NCBI RefSeq assembly: GCF_963675165.1
Contig: NC_087379.1
Coordinates: forward strand, 4,729,442-4,793,441
From: Halichondria panicea
Lineage: Eukaryota; Porifera; Demospongiae; Suberitida; Halichondriidae
Length of the DNA stretch: 64,000 bases
Direction: 5' to 3'
This document shows positions 1 to 9,879 of this stretch, piece after piece (positions within the stretch are counted from its first letter, which is position 1; each line of letters starts with the position of its first letter). A model generated the notes under the pieces. That model did not search any database and was not told the origin of the DNA. It saw only the letters and a program-made list of their open reading frames with translations. The position numbers were made by a program, and so were the translations under genes.

Positions 1-76
1 ATATTATTAGCAAGTAATTCTGCATAACGATATACTCGTAGAATTATACCCGATACTGCGACACAAGTTGTTAAAT
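1..76. repeat. 76-bp direct repeat, copy 1
   Basis: Bases 1-76 are repeated without change at 590-665, on the same strand. The two copies bracket about 510 bp of non-coding DNA just upstream of the amine oxidase gene. This could be a local duplication or the ends of an element that begins before the window. Confidence 0.85.
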
Positions 77-225
77 GGAATTTAATAGCATATTAAATGG
101 GGTTAACAACAAGGAGCAGGCCGCAATGACGTCACTCATCTCAACGCATGTGCACTAAAGTTGAAGCCTCGTGGCAGTCTCAGAACTATTAGCAGTCACT
201 TTGTGAGCATATCAGATGTCCATCA

Positions 226-342
226 TTCATTCCCCTCCTCATTCCCACCCCTTGTACTTATAATTATGCTTAGTTCTTTTAGTTCATTCCCCTCCTCATT
301 CCCACCCCTTGTACTTATAATTATGCTTAGTTCTTTTAGTTC
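226..342 (+). repeat. 57-bp tandem repeat, two units
   Basis: Units at 226-282 and 283-339 are identical and pyrimidine-rich (CCCCTCCTCATTCCCACCCC core). The small ORF across it is only a translation of this repeat, so I do not call a gene. Confidence 0.85.
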
Positions 343-589
343 TTTTTGTATCTCCAGTGTCGGTCAGTTTGCACCCTGTCTGGCACTGTGACAAGAGCAT
401 ATCATGTGCATGGGCACCAGATTGAGTAATAGGTTACTGTGGTAAAATACCATTTTAAAGAAAACAAGATCTGGCTAAAATATAACCCCCGAAAGGCTGA
501 GGGGTTAATCCCCTAGGCGGGGATGCCCATTCAGATGAACAATGCTCTTGAACCCCAACCAATATCATTATGCTATTGGTTTGCATATA

Positions 590-665
590 ATATTATTAGC
601 AAGTAATTCTGCATAACGATATACTCGTAGAATTATACCCGATACTGCGACACAAGTTGTTAAAT
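590..665. repeat. 76-bp direct repeat, copy 2
   Basis: Identical to 1-76. It ends about 140 bp before the amine oxidase start codon, so the duplicated sequence lies in the proximal promoter region of that gene. Confidence 0.85.
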
Positions 666-805
666 ACGTGTAATTATAATAATACCGTAAGTGTTCCAAT
701 TATAGAACCAGCCTCGGTTAGGACACCCTCTTTTATAACGCCCATAATTATACTACCATAATTATTATTTTGACTGGTTAGAAGACTTCAGAATCAGATC
801 ACACA

Positions 806-2380
806 ATGTCTTTTTCAGTAATGAGACTGGCTTTTTGCTTTCTCTTCAGTACCCTGATTTTGTCTGACTATTCAGTCTATTGTAAAGTAAACCAGCAAGA
901 CACACAGTCAAAAAAGAAGATTCAGACTGATGTAGTTATTGTAGGAGCTGGATATGCTGGTCTCACAGTTGCAAGAAAGCTCAGCCAAATGAATTTCACC
1001 GTACATGTGCTGGAGGCTAGGAATGCAACTGGTGGCAGAACAAAGAATTTCTGCTTGAAGAATATGAAACCAGATATTGAGAGTGACTACGTTGTCGAAC
1101 TTGGTGGTCAATGGCTTGCCAATAAAACTGTGCAACCTCATTCATGGGAGTTGATAGTTGAAGAATTGGGGTTTAAGTTGTTTGATGCTAGTTACACACC
1201 GTCTGACTCCCGCTCTAGTGTTGTGTATGTATCTAATGGCCAGTATAATTTCACAACATTGATTGATGCGTTTCATAAACTACCACAGGATGTGCAAGCT
1301 GAGCTGGCTAAAGCTTGGGCTCTCTTGGACAGTATGGCTGCAAAAATAGACTTGGTTTCTCCATATTTGTCTCCTGAAGCTAGAAAATGGGATAGTCAAA
1401 CGTTTACCTCTTGGATAAACAACACCGTTCAGTTGGAGGAGTCTCGAAATGCCCTCCAAATTCTCAGCACGTCAATAATCGCTCAAAGCGCTGATGTCGT
1501 ATCATTTCTTCATATGCTTTTCTACATACGTGCTTCCAAAGGAATGACCAACCTTGTTGCGAGCGAACAACAATACCGTGTTGTTGGAGGAACACAAGCT
1601 CCAACTTTCAAAATGGCACAGGAGTTGGGCAGTGATCATGTTCTCCTGTCTACTCCAGTCCGTAGGATAACTCAAAATAGTAATGATGGTTGTGCGATAG
1701 GTTCTGTGGTAGTGGAAGCTTCTGAAGGTGAAGTAGTTGTTGAAGCGAGGTATGCTGTAGTAACTGGAGCACCTTCAGTATCTGGTAAGGGAATTCGATT
1801 TATTCCTCCACTCCCGTTTGAAAAGAGTCAACTTTTCCAACAAATGCCGATGGGAAATTCTGTCAAGGGAACACTGGTTTATCCAACTCCTTTCTGGCGC
1901 AAAAATGGTTTTACTGGGACACTTTTTGCATCAACACCATTTTTTGGAGATCCCAAAAATATTCTTCTCAGCAACTGCTTTGATAACACACCATATGCTG
2001 GAACTCCTGGTGTTTTGTTTTGCTTTCTTGAGGGCGCTACCTCTCTACAAATGATGCGCTTAACACATGAGGAACGTGTTGAAGTGTTAGGAAATTGGTT
2101 TGCCAAGACTTTTGGCCCTGAGGCCAATGATCCTCTGATGCTCCTTGATTACAACTGGGAGGCTCAGCCGTTCATTGGAGGCGCATATTCCTCCTACCTC
2201 CCCCCCGGGGCGTGGACGCAGCATGGGCATGCTTTAAGAAAACCTTTCCAGCAGATTTATTGGGCTGGTGCTGAGTATGCTCAAGATGGGTTTGGGTACA
2301 TCAATGGAGCCATACAATCAGGAAAATTCACAGCGAATCAGATTGCGGAGCAGTACAGACAATGTATGAAGCAAAAGTAG
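806..2380 (+). CDS. Secreted flavin-containing amine oxidase, single exon
   Basis: The 524-aa product belongs to the FAD-dependent amine oxidase family (MAO/polyamine oxidase type), which oxidatively deaminates amines and releases peroxide. Residues 1-26 are a hydrophobic signal peptide, so the enzyme probably enters the secretory pathway. The dinucleotide-binding motif VIVGAGYAGLTVARKL is near residue 45 and is followed by LEARNATGGRT. The conserved lysine of the catalytic core is in SVKGTLVYPTPFWRK, and the C-terminal FAD site is WAGAEYAQDGFGYINGA. Where vertebrate MAO has the cysteine that holds FAD covalently (SGGCYTTY), this protein has GGAYSSY near residue 458, so FAD is predicted to bind non-covalently. 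The ATG at 806 is chosen because it gives the signal peptide. There are no introns, unlike most other genes here, which suits retroposition or horizontal origin. The substrate cannot be told from sequence. Confidence 0.88.
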   Translation: MSFSVMRLAFCFLFSTLILSDYSVYCKVNQQDTQSKKKIQTDVVIVGAGYAGLTVARKLSQMNFTVHVLEARNATGGRTKNFCLKNMKPDIESDYVVELGGQWLANKTVQPHSWELIVEELGFKLFDASYTPSDSRSSVVYVSNGQYNFTTLIDAFHKLPQDVQAELAKAWALLDSMAAKIDLVSPYLSPEARKWDSQTFTSWINNTVQLEESRNALQILSTSIIAQSADVVSFLHMLFYIRASKGMTNLVASEQQYRVVGGTQAPTFKMAQELGSDHVLLSTPVRRITQNSNDGCAIGSVVVEASEGEVVVEARYAVVTGAPSVSGKGIRFIPPLPFEKSQLFQQMPMGNSVKGTLVYPTPFWRKNGFTGTLFASTPFFGDPKNILLSNCFDNTPYAGTPGVLFCFLEGATSLQMMRLTHEERVEVLGNWFAKTFGPEANDPLMLLDYNWEAQPFIGGAYSSYLPPGAWTQHGHALRKPFQQIYWAGAEYAQDGFGYINGAIQSGKFTANQIAEQYRQCMKQK

Positions 2381-2429
2381 ATGGTTGTATTTAGAACTAT
2401 ACGTACTGGCTATAGTGGAGTGTGCCTGT

Positions 2430-2435
2430 ATTAAA
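2430..2435 (+). promoter_or_regulatory. Polyadenylation signal of the amine oxidase
   Basis: An ATTAAA hexamer lies 50 bp after the stop codon at 2380, in the expected position for a short 3' UTR. Confidence 0.45.
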
Positions 2436-2452
2436 GTCTGTATTAGACACAT

Positions 2453-3326
2453 CTATTGCATGCATGATTCTATTGCATGCATGCTTTTTTGTGGGATCCG
2501 TATAAGATCATTCGCATATATAGAGAGAAGCACATGCACTTGAGGATTGAGTAGATTCAATTGGAACTCTGCATGAGCATAAATCATATAGATTAAGAAC
2601 AGATTATTTACAGAACACATGCAAACTGAAAGAGAGCTATTATAGTAACTTACTAAACAATCTGGGAGGGAACGTGCTATCAACTTGTGAATGTTGCATG
2701 ATATTGGATTCTGTGGCAGATTGGACAGTATCATGAATGCGATTATCCTTTGAAGTTCTGCTGAGCTGTTCAATTAGGACACTTAAAAAAACACCAGTAC
2801 AGCATGTAGGACTGAGTAGTATCTATTGGTAGACCCTCTGGACTATCTTGGTTAGTCGACCAGCCGATATATTATCGTCTGGCAAATTACATATTAGCTA
2901 CTTGTGCAGCGGTCTAGTTTGTTTGCATTGATAAGTGCATTGTTTGCATTGATAAGTGGGTGCAGGTGGAGGACGGATGTGTGAAACCACATAATCAAAA
3001 ATCTATATAGAGTGCAGCTGTGCGGTTTCACAACTTACTACTCAGCCACTTAGAACGCCACAATATTTGTGGCGCGGTCAGCACAACTCTGACCTAGTTG
3101 GGCGGAGCCCGACCGTCCCTGACGGGAGGTCGGGGGACACGCTTATAGTTACCTTAGGTATATAGGATTTGTACTTGTGTGTTATGTAATACTACTTGGA
3201 GCATCATGAATATAAATTATAATCATTTTAAGTGGGTGTTAAACGCGATATGCACCGCACACTGGCTGGCACTGAACAACATGACTGTGCTACTAAATTA
3301 AAATAAAGTACTGAGCAAGAAACTGA
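2453..3326. other. Intergenic, no gene seen
   Basis: It has GCATGC-rich short repeats (about 2457-2483) and a GC-rich inverted stretch (about 3100-3137, GACCGTCCCTGACGGGAGGTC) that could fold as a hairpin. I see no coding signal or tRNA. Confidence 0.5.
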
Positions 3327-3572
3327 ATGGCCCAAGTGCTACAATGTTTTGGATGTGGGGATGAGCTATCAAGGCCTGGTGACAGGAGAGCTCTTGATGC
3401 TCCAGCTGGAAAGGAAGTGTTGGACCTGTGGACAATGCCACTGGAGAATGAGGAAGAACAGATGTGTGCTGATGTCGACATTAACAGTATTGTAAATGGC
3501 AGTGATAAAAACAGATTGCCCAAAATGTGCAGGAAATGTTTCGGTAGATATAGCAGCTTTCTTGAAGCACAG
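3327..3572 (+). CDS. Possible first exon with paired CxxC motifs
   Basis: An open frame starts at ATG 3327 and encodes CFGCGDEL near the start and MCRKCFGRY about 60 residues later. This is four cysteines spaced like a zinc-binding module, followed by SFLEAQ. The frame runs into a consensus donor (AG|GTAATA) after 3572, so a spliced first exon is possible. No following exon is visible, because the adjacent DNA is the opposite-strand helicase. Cys-rich N-terminal exons of this kind are common in transposon-derived genes, and I do not recognise the family. Confidence 0.35.
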
Positions 3573-4734
3573 GTAATAATGAAAATAAAAATTGTAATTA
3601 GCTGAAAGAAGTAACAAATAACCTAAGTCTTAGGTCACACTGTCCACATAAACATGCATGACTTAGAACAAATATCACAGCACAAGCAATTGAAACCGAG
3701 ATCAACATGTTTGTAATTGTCGGAAAAGACTATCCCTTCTACAATCTGTAGTGTTTGAAGCATATTCTTTAATCTCATTATCAACTTAATGGTAAATTCT
3801 TGCCTTCAAAAGGGTTACACGTGATGGTTTACCATCTCGACCTGCTCTACCAGTCTCTTGTACATAGCTACTGATATCATCTGGCAGGCCAACATGAATG
3901 ATTTGCCGAATGTTGGGACAATCAACACCCATGCCAAATGCCATAGTAGCTACAACAATGCGAAGATTGCCATCACCCTTAAATAAACGAATGATTTCAG
4001 ATTTATGGGCTGGATCAGTGACACTTGTAAACATGTCCACGAGGCGAAATTCAGGAAGATCGGGTGCATCATCAGGATTTGTGAATACAGCTCCAAGGTA
4101 ATCCTTAAAGAAGAGGTACATGTCACCACACACTCCAAAAGAACGTCTATATATGATTGTTTTGGGAAACTTGTTTCTCTCGATTACCAATTTCTGGGCC
4201 AAGTTTTGGAATGTCTCTGGTATACTTTTGAACAATCCAACAGCATAAATCAAATTTGGGATTACTGGGACTCTCGTAATGACAAATGGGTTTCTTAGGC
4301 CAACAATACGAGAAATGAATGAAATGTCACTTCGGGTAGCTGTTGCTGTTAGTGCCATCACATGAGCTGATGTTGGAATGAGGCTGCGCACTTCTCCAAT
4401 TCTCACAGCATTTGCCTGAAAGTCTCACCCCTGCAATAATATTAATATTATTGGTACACATGTTAATAGAAAACGATGAGTCAAATACATACCATTTCTT
4501 CACACAATGAGCTTCATCGATTATCAAAGCCTTGAGTCTATTAGCATACACATCTCCCCCCAGAAGCCTTCTCCAATGCTTCTTGCTGATGATCATTTCA
4601 GGTGTAAAGAATACTAGCTGGTACTTTCCGTGGAAGATCGCATCCATTGTAGCTGCATCAGACATCTCGCCCGAGACATATGTGCTAGAGATGCCTTTAG
4701 AACAATAGATGGCTACCTATAACCCTTTCCTTGC

Positions 4735-5664
4735 CATTCGTGAAATCTGGAACAGGAGCGTCTTTAGGTCGATCAATTAGTGTGGATCCGGCCTCACCAC
4801 GCCTCCAAGTCATTCTATTAGTCTAGATCCGGCTAGCAATTCTAGCTGGGACTCCCAGTTCTAGCTCCTTTTGTTTAGCGTGTCAGAGACTGGGAGAAGA
4901 TGATTGGCACTCCCTGGCTCCTTTGGATGTACAGCTGTCCAGATCCCTAGAACATACCCTCCATTCTGACGAGTTATCAGTGCATAGGGTGCTTACTAGA
5001 TTCTTGCCAGCCAGTACAGTTCAAGCTACACACAGCACCGCTCAACTATTCTCTACCCCATTATCTAGCTAAATCTGGTCCAACTAGACAGCAGACACAG
5101 CTAGTTAATTCAGTAAAGCCAGGGGTAGCCCTACTTCTACGGTTGTTCAGTACCCACGGTAACAATTCCTCTGGGCTGGGCTAACTAGTTGAGCCACGCC
5201 TCCCAATTCTCAAGGCTAGGTACATGTCTCTGTCTAGCTGCTTCTTCAGCTTCTTGCTCAGTTTTGTGGCTTAGAGAAAGGCCAGCTACTCAGGGGGAAG
5301 AGTCCAGATGAAAGTCTGGCAGCCAGGTGACGTCCAAACGGTCAGTTATTCTTTCCACCAACTTTTTAATCTAGTCTAGTCCTGCTTGCACTGCTACTAC
5401 TGCTGCTGCCTACTGCTGCTACTCTTCCTAGCTAGTCAAAGGTTTCTTTTTTTTTTTTTTTTTTTTTTATAACTACATATGCACAAAGAGACATCAAAGC
5501 TTACATCAAAGGACACAGATTTTTAGCCTACTTGACTGATAAGGCGGTTACCTAGACTACAGTTTGTTTGTCAGGGAGGAGCTCACATACAACTTCATCT
5601 AATTCATCATAACGATTCCTTACCCATTGTTGTAATTTCTACAACAGATTGCCAAGGAAAGAGA
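4735..5664. other. Intron/intergenic DNA with a poly-T tract
   Basis: It has no coding potential that I can see. A run of 22 T occupies 5447-5468, and CTG/CTA-rich simple sequence lies just before it. Confidence 0.5.
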
Positions 5665-5666
5665 TA

Positions 5667-5890
5667 CCGTATAGCGCGAAATTTTCGAGGCACTTATATT
5701 TCGTGGATTAGCCTCTAAAAGCTATTTCGTTGCACAATGTTCGCGGAATGACTGCTTACCGGAAGCCACGCCTTTAAATCTATGCATGCTATAGCAGGTA
5801 ATTCAATTTTCGTGGACTTAATTTTCGTGTAGGATTCTAACCCACGAAATCCGCGAAAATTAAGCCCCTCGAAAATTTCGCGCTATACGG
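5667..5890. mobile_element. MITE of the CCGTATAGCGCG family, copy 1
   Basis: A 224-bp element with terminal inverted repeats CCGTATAGCGCGAAATTTTC and an internal TTTCGTGGA/CCACGAAA core, flanked by TA on both sides (5665-5666 and 5891-5892). Related copies are at 25679, 28757, 31716, 49196 and 55834. No coding sequence is present. Confidence 0.88.
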
Positions 5891-5892
5891 TA

Positions 5893-7260
5893 TTAGAGAT
5901 GTCAGACCGGAAGTAGTGCGTGGGCGTATTTTCGTACAGTAATTCAATGGTAAAAAACGGGACCAGAAAGTGAGTGAACAAGAAGGGCTTTCCGCAAGCC
6001 CTGGAAGAGTCTAGCAAACAACAGCTGTTCCCAGGGGTAAAAAATAGCGTAGAATTTGATTTTTATAACAGTTTTTTATGATTTTAGTATTTGATGCTTG
6101 TTTTGTGTGTGATTTTTTCTCAAAGGTGATCATCATTTTGGCAACCAAACATGAAAATGAACAAAAACACAAGTGAGCATGTCTTTCATCTCTAACTCTC
6201 TCCAGATTATGCAAAAAGTTGCTACAATAAGCTTTTATTTCTTGCGGAATCACATATTGCATGGATAGATGGGTGGAGCTGAGAATAGAAATGCAGTAAA
6301 ATCAAGCCAAGTGTACCAATAGCTGTATTTATTTCTTAGAAGTTCTTAGAAGTTACTGAAAGTAATTATTGAAGCAATCTGAAAGCCTCTGTTGAAAAGA
6401 AACAAGAAAGATTGGAGAGAATTCCAGGGACAACAATGTAATCTACCAAAACTATTAAATTGCAAGAACTGATTCAATTTGCACACAAAAAAGACAAGAG
6501 TAATCTACTGTATTAATTAGAAGCTGTCAACAGAGTTGTATCATAGATTTATAGTTGTATGGCCTTAAATCTACATCACACTAAAAACGAATTATTTAGA
6601 CCAAATGAAATTGACAGAAAAATTGCTTATAAAGATCAAGAAACAGATACAAGCGTAAGGTGGACATTGATGAGAGTTCTGAAACATGATACAATATACT
6701 GTACGAAAGAAAAGATAGCATAGTTACTTTAAATCCAAAAGAACTCTCTGAAGCAGGAGACATCATACTATTATAGGGACATCATAAAGATATACATTAC
6801 AGAAACATTATAAACTTCATAATAGATATCAAATGGTTACAATGTTAACTCCTGAGTCCTGAGTGTCCATTTCATACTTTTTTAAAAGAGAATAGACCAA
6901 GCGGTTCAGCAGATATGCTAACTTTAAGATCATTTCCGGTATTAACAACAAATTTCATAAGTCCCGCCCAAGTACATTAAAATGCGGTAAATTTTTGTAT
7001 GAATTTTTCCCTGACTAGTGTTCTTCAAAACTCTGTATCTCTGCATTCGCTGGACCAAATCCAGTGCAGTAAAGTTTTTCTGGTTTGCCTAGAGTGTTCA
7101 AAAGAGATAGTAATACATAGGAGTTAGAAATAGCAAAAATGAAAATCGGTCTGACATCGCTACCTATATATAGAATAAAAGCATTCAGCTTAGAATGATC
7201 TAGTTACGTGTAAACAGCTCATATGCACATGTACGTATAATTATATGTATGTTCTATCTA
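5893..7260. other. Repeat-poor non-coding DNA
   Basis: AT-rich sequence lying inside the large intron of the helicase pseudogene. I see no gene, RNA or clear repeat. Confidence 0.45.
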
Positions 7261-7288
7261 GCCTTACATACCTGATCATGATGATGGC

Positions 7289-7380
7289 TAGCCTCGATCC
7301 CAGGCCGATCCTTCTCTAATTGAACGCTAGGTCGCCTCCTAGCGTTCAATTAGAGACGGATCGGCCTGGGATCGAGGCTA
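7289..7380. mobile_element. TAGCCTCG foldback element inserted in a helicase exon
   Basis: A 92-bp near-perfect palindrome runs from TAGCCTCGATCCCAGGCCG to its inverse complement. It is flanked by the 9-bp duplication GATGATGGC (7280-7288 and 7381-7389), which indicates transposition with a MULE- or Merlin-sized duplication. It lies in the exon of the RecQ pseudogene. Confidence 0.85.
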
Positions 7381-7669
7381 GATGATGGCCAGTAGAGGAG
7401 TGACTACTACTACAATAGAATGACCTCTCTCCTTCTCCAATATTATTTTTATCAAATGCTGCAGGCAAACAAGCATTGCAAAGACTCTTTCCAAATCCAG
7501 TAGGCAATACAGCAAAGACTCTCTGCCTCTCAGAAAAGAAGTGACTACTTCCAAGCTCGTTAGCAGCTAGCTTCTGTGACAGCTTGTGTAACTTTCTCCA
7601 TTTGCTCAAGGCAGCTCCGCCCAGCTAACGTTGCATGGCTGCACACCCACCAGCTAAGTGGGTGTTAAC

Positions 7670-8417
7670 TAGCCTCGATTCCAAGCCGCTTGAACAAGGC
7701 GGCCTGGTATACCTTGTATGCGCATGCGCGAAATAATTGACAACAATTTCATCATACAAATTGTAAAAAACCGGACAAAGTTACAAAAGGGAATAATACG
7801 TATGACAATGTGACCACAATGGCAGCTTTCAAAGACACTAATCAAAGTAGAATTATGCTGCAGCAGTGTTGCTTCTTCTAGCTCTGTTTATCAGTTTAAG
7901 AAAGCCTCCCAGACAGCTAGAGCTGCCAGCTAGGAAGAGTGGTGGACTCTTTAATACATCAGTAGATCTTGAGTGAATAACTTCCTGAGTGTCGAGTTAA
8001 AGCTTATTAAAAGCTTTCAGGAGTAATCATTAGCTTCTTTATCTTCAGCAATGACTTCTTGTCGAACATAAAGGCAAGATTTAGTAGCAGAACACTTGCT
8101 TGGTCTATATTACCACAGCCTCATCAGGGGACCCACAGGAACACATCATGCCTTTCCTATAACATCTGTAGCCTTACAGTGTAGGGTGTCGTTAAGTAGA
8201 GACTTGGCTTGATACAATAAAGGGCGTAAGAACTCAGTCATCTTTGCACAATACTTCTATGTAACGGACTGTAAAATCAGAATACAAATAGTATACGGTT
8301 TATTTTACTGACAGTATCCACAAATACACGGATTACCCCCTTTTTGGGGTAATGTACACGCATGCGCATACAAGGTATACCAGGCCGCCTTATTCAAGCG
8401 GCCTGGAATCGAGGCTA
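7670..8417. mobile_element. 748-bp TAGCCTCG foldback transposon
   Basis: Terminal inverted repeats of about 65 bp end in TAGCCTCGATTCCAAGCC and its complement, and each terminus is itself partly palindromic (AAGCCGCTTG...GGCGGCCTGG). The 9-bp target duplication GGTGTTAAC is exact (7661-7669 and 8418-8426). The interior has no ORF worth calling, so the element is non-autonomous. Confidence 0.9.
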
Positions 8418-8506
8418 GGTGTTAACCAACCACTTGCAATACTGCAATCTGATTGGGCTGCACTCCTCAGTGCAGCAGTACAAATCCTATATAAGCGTGT
8501 CACCCG

Positions 8507-8522
8507 CCCCCCCCCCCCCCCC
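8507..8522. repeat. Poly-C tract
   Basis: About 16 consecutive C bases just before a GTTGGGAACGGGTG segment. Such runs are prone to length error in assembly. Confidence 0.7.
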
Positions 8523-8580
8523 GTTGGGAACGGGTGCCGGGCTCCGCCCAGCTAGGCCAGACCCTTTTCAAGGTCTGGGT

Positions 8581-8637
8581 TAGCCTCGAATCCACGCCGA
8601 TTACAATACGTATTTTAATCAGCGTGGATTTGAGGCT
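8581..8637. mobile_element. Short TAGCCTCG palindrome
   Basis: A 57-bp hairpin (TAGCCTCGAATCCACGCCGA to TTTGAGGCT) centred on AATACGTATT. GGTCTGG occurs on both sides, suggesting a target duplication. It has the same termini as the neighbouring foldback elements. Confidence 0.75.
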
Positions 8638-8679
8638 CGGTCTGGTCCGCGAGACTAACATGTATATCTTGGTAGCCAT

Positions 8680-9763
8680 TAGCCTCGATCCCAGGCCGAG
8701 TTTTCGCTTTTATAACGGTTAGGCGAACAACTGGGCCTGGTACTAGTTGTCTGCGCATGCGTCAGTCGTTCCTGACGAATGGATATTCTCGTTCACTTTC
8801 GTGACATTTATATTCGTGTACTATCGTGTACTAGAAGTCAGTTCCCGTTTTATCATTATTGGAATCTATTGGAATGGCTCTTAGCTGAAGCTTCTCTCTT
8901 CTCTGAAGCTTATTCTGAAGACTGAACAACAAGGGAAGAGGTATAAAGCTTTGTCAAGCTTGTTAAGGTCAGATATTTTTGTGTGGGCCCTATGGCTATG
9001 CTATCAAGTCTTGTTCATGTTTGGCAAGATCTACCGGTACGTAGGTAGACTATAGTTTCATCATTAATATGGTGGATCAAGTGAAGAGTGTGAGCTAGAG
9101 AACTTGGTGCTGCCATCATCAGCTCGTCGACAATGACACTATAACCGAGAAATTTAATATGTATAGATCTACACGTATTTAGAATGTCTACTTCTCTGTA
9201 CAGGAGCAATGGCTAATATCCAGCTATCCCAACAGTGCTCCTCTTGGCTATACTAATGGACGAGACTGGACAGTTTAAGGTAAGGGTTTAACCGTGTTTG
9301 GTTTCTTTAATATTGTCCTATACTTACAGGACTGGAGTATAACCTGCTCGTTCGAGCGTTGCTGGGTAGCTCAGAGGCATCAAGAGAATCTACGTTTTCT
9401 CAAGCAAAGTTTAACTGAGTTACGAGTTGGGGCCTAGAATCAGAGAAGTCCAGCAGCCTGCTAAATCGTTGAAACGTAATTTGAAGACATCTTGAAGTTG
9501 CCCTGGGTCACTGTAATCGTGCTGCAGCACAACTGGCAACTCCCCAGGCCCTTGTGAAGCAGCTCCCTATGTGCATATTTTGTGTGTACTCACTCTGTGC
9601 ATTTTCTGTGTACAAATTTCGATTATTGATTTATTAAATATTAATAATTTTTTGCCAACCACAAATACAATGAAAATTTGACGCATGCGCAGACAACTAG
9701 TACCAGGCCTAGTTGTTCGCCTAACCGTTATAAAAGCGAAAACTCGGCCTGGGATCGAGGCTA
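8680..9763. mobile_element. 1.08-kb TAGCCTCG foldback transposon
   Basis: Inverted termini of about 85 bp (TAGCCTCGATCCCAGGCCGA, then TTTCGCTTTTATAACGGTTA on the left) match the complement at 9680-9763, including the GCGCAGACAACTAGTACC segment. No transposase is encoded. A second short palindrome of the same family follows directly. Confidence 0.85.
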
Positions 9764-9767
9764 CCAT

Positions 9768-9847
9768 TAGCCTCGATCCCAGGCCGAGTTTTCTAGTTGT
9801 TCGCCTAACCGTTATAAAAGCGAAAACTCGGCCTGGGATCGAGGCTA
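9768..9847. mobile_element. 80-bp TAGCCTCG palindrome next to the 1.08-kb element
   Basis: A complete hairpin with the same ends, separated from the preceding element by only CCAT. The outer flanks GGTAGCCAT (8671-8679) and GGTAGCCCAT (9848-9857) are nearly the same, so the pair may have entered as one unit or by insertion into a terminus. Confidence 0.75.
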
Positions 9848-9879
9848 GGTAGCCCATAGGTATCTATGGGTAGCCATAG

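Larger units (their letters stand above)
3786..7609 (-). pseudogene. RecQ-type DNA helicase, degraded and transposon-interrupted
   Basis: Three minus-strand segments spell a RecQ helicase, an ATP-dependent 3'-5' DNA unwinding enzyme. 7609-7381 has the Walker A motif VLPTGFGKSL. 4716-4493 has the DEAH box LIIDEAHCVKKW between good splice sites. 4430-3786 has LTATATRSD and the motif V/VI region ATMAFGMGVDCPNIRQ and QETGRAGRDGKPS. The gene is damaged. In the Walker A exon a one-base shift (about 7400-7430) separates the motif from the following VVVVTPLLAI strand. A 92-bp foldback element (7289-7380) then interrupts that exon. In the last exon a frame change near 4411-4425 separates WGETFRQ from IGEVRSLIPT. 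The intron (4717 to about 7265) carries other repeats. The reading frame after 3786 ends without the RecQ C-terminal domain. It could be a helicase captured by a mobile element, but I see no flanking element. Confidence 0.75.

Noticed and set aside
3090-3140. GC-rich hairpin considered as a tRNA or 5S gene
   Set aside because: No cloverleaf, no A/B box pair and no 5S internal control region could be found.
9567-9857. Frames encoding LASIPGRVFAFITVRR (also at 25703-25975)
   Set aside because: These are the arms of TAGCCTCG foldback elements; identical peptides arise from unrelated element copies, so they are not a gene family.
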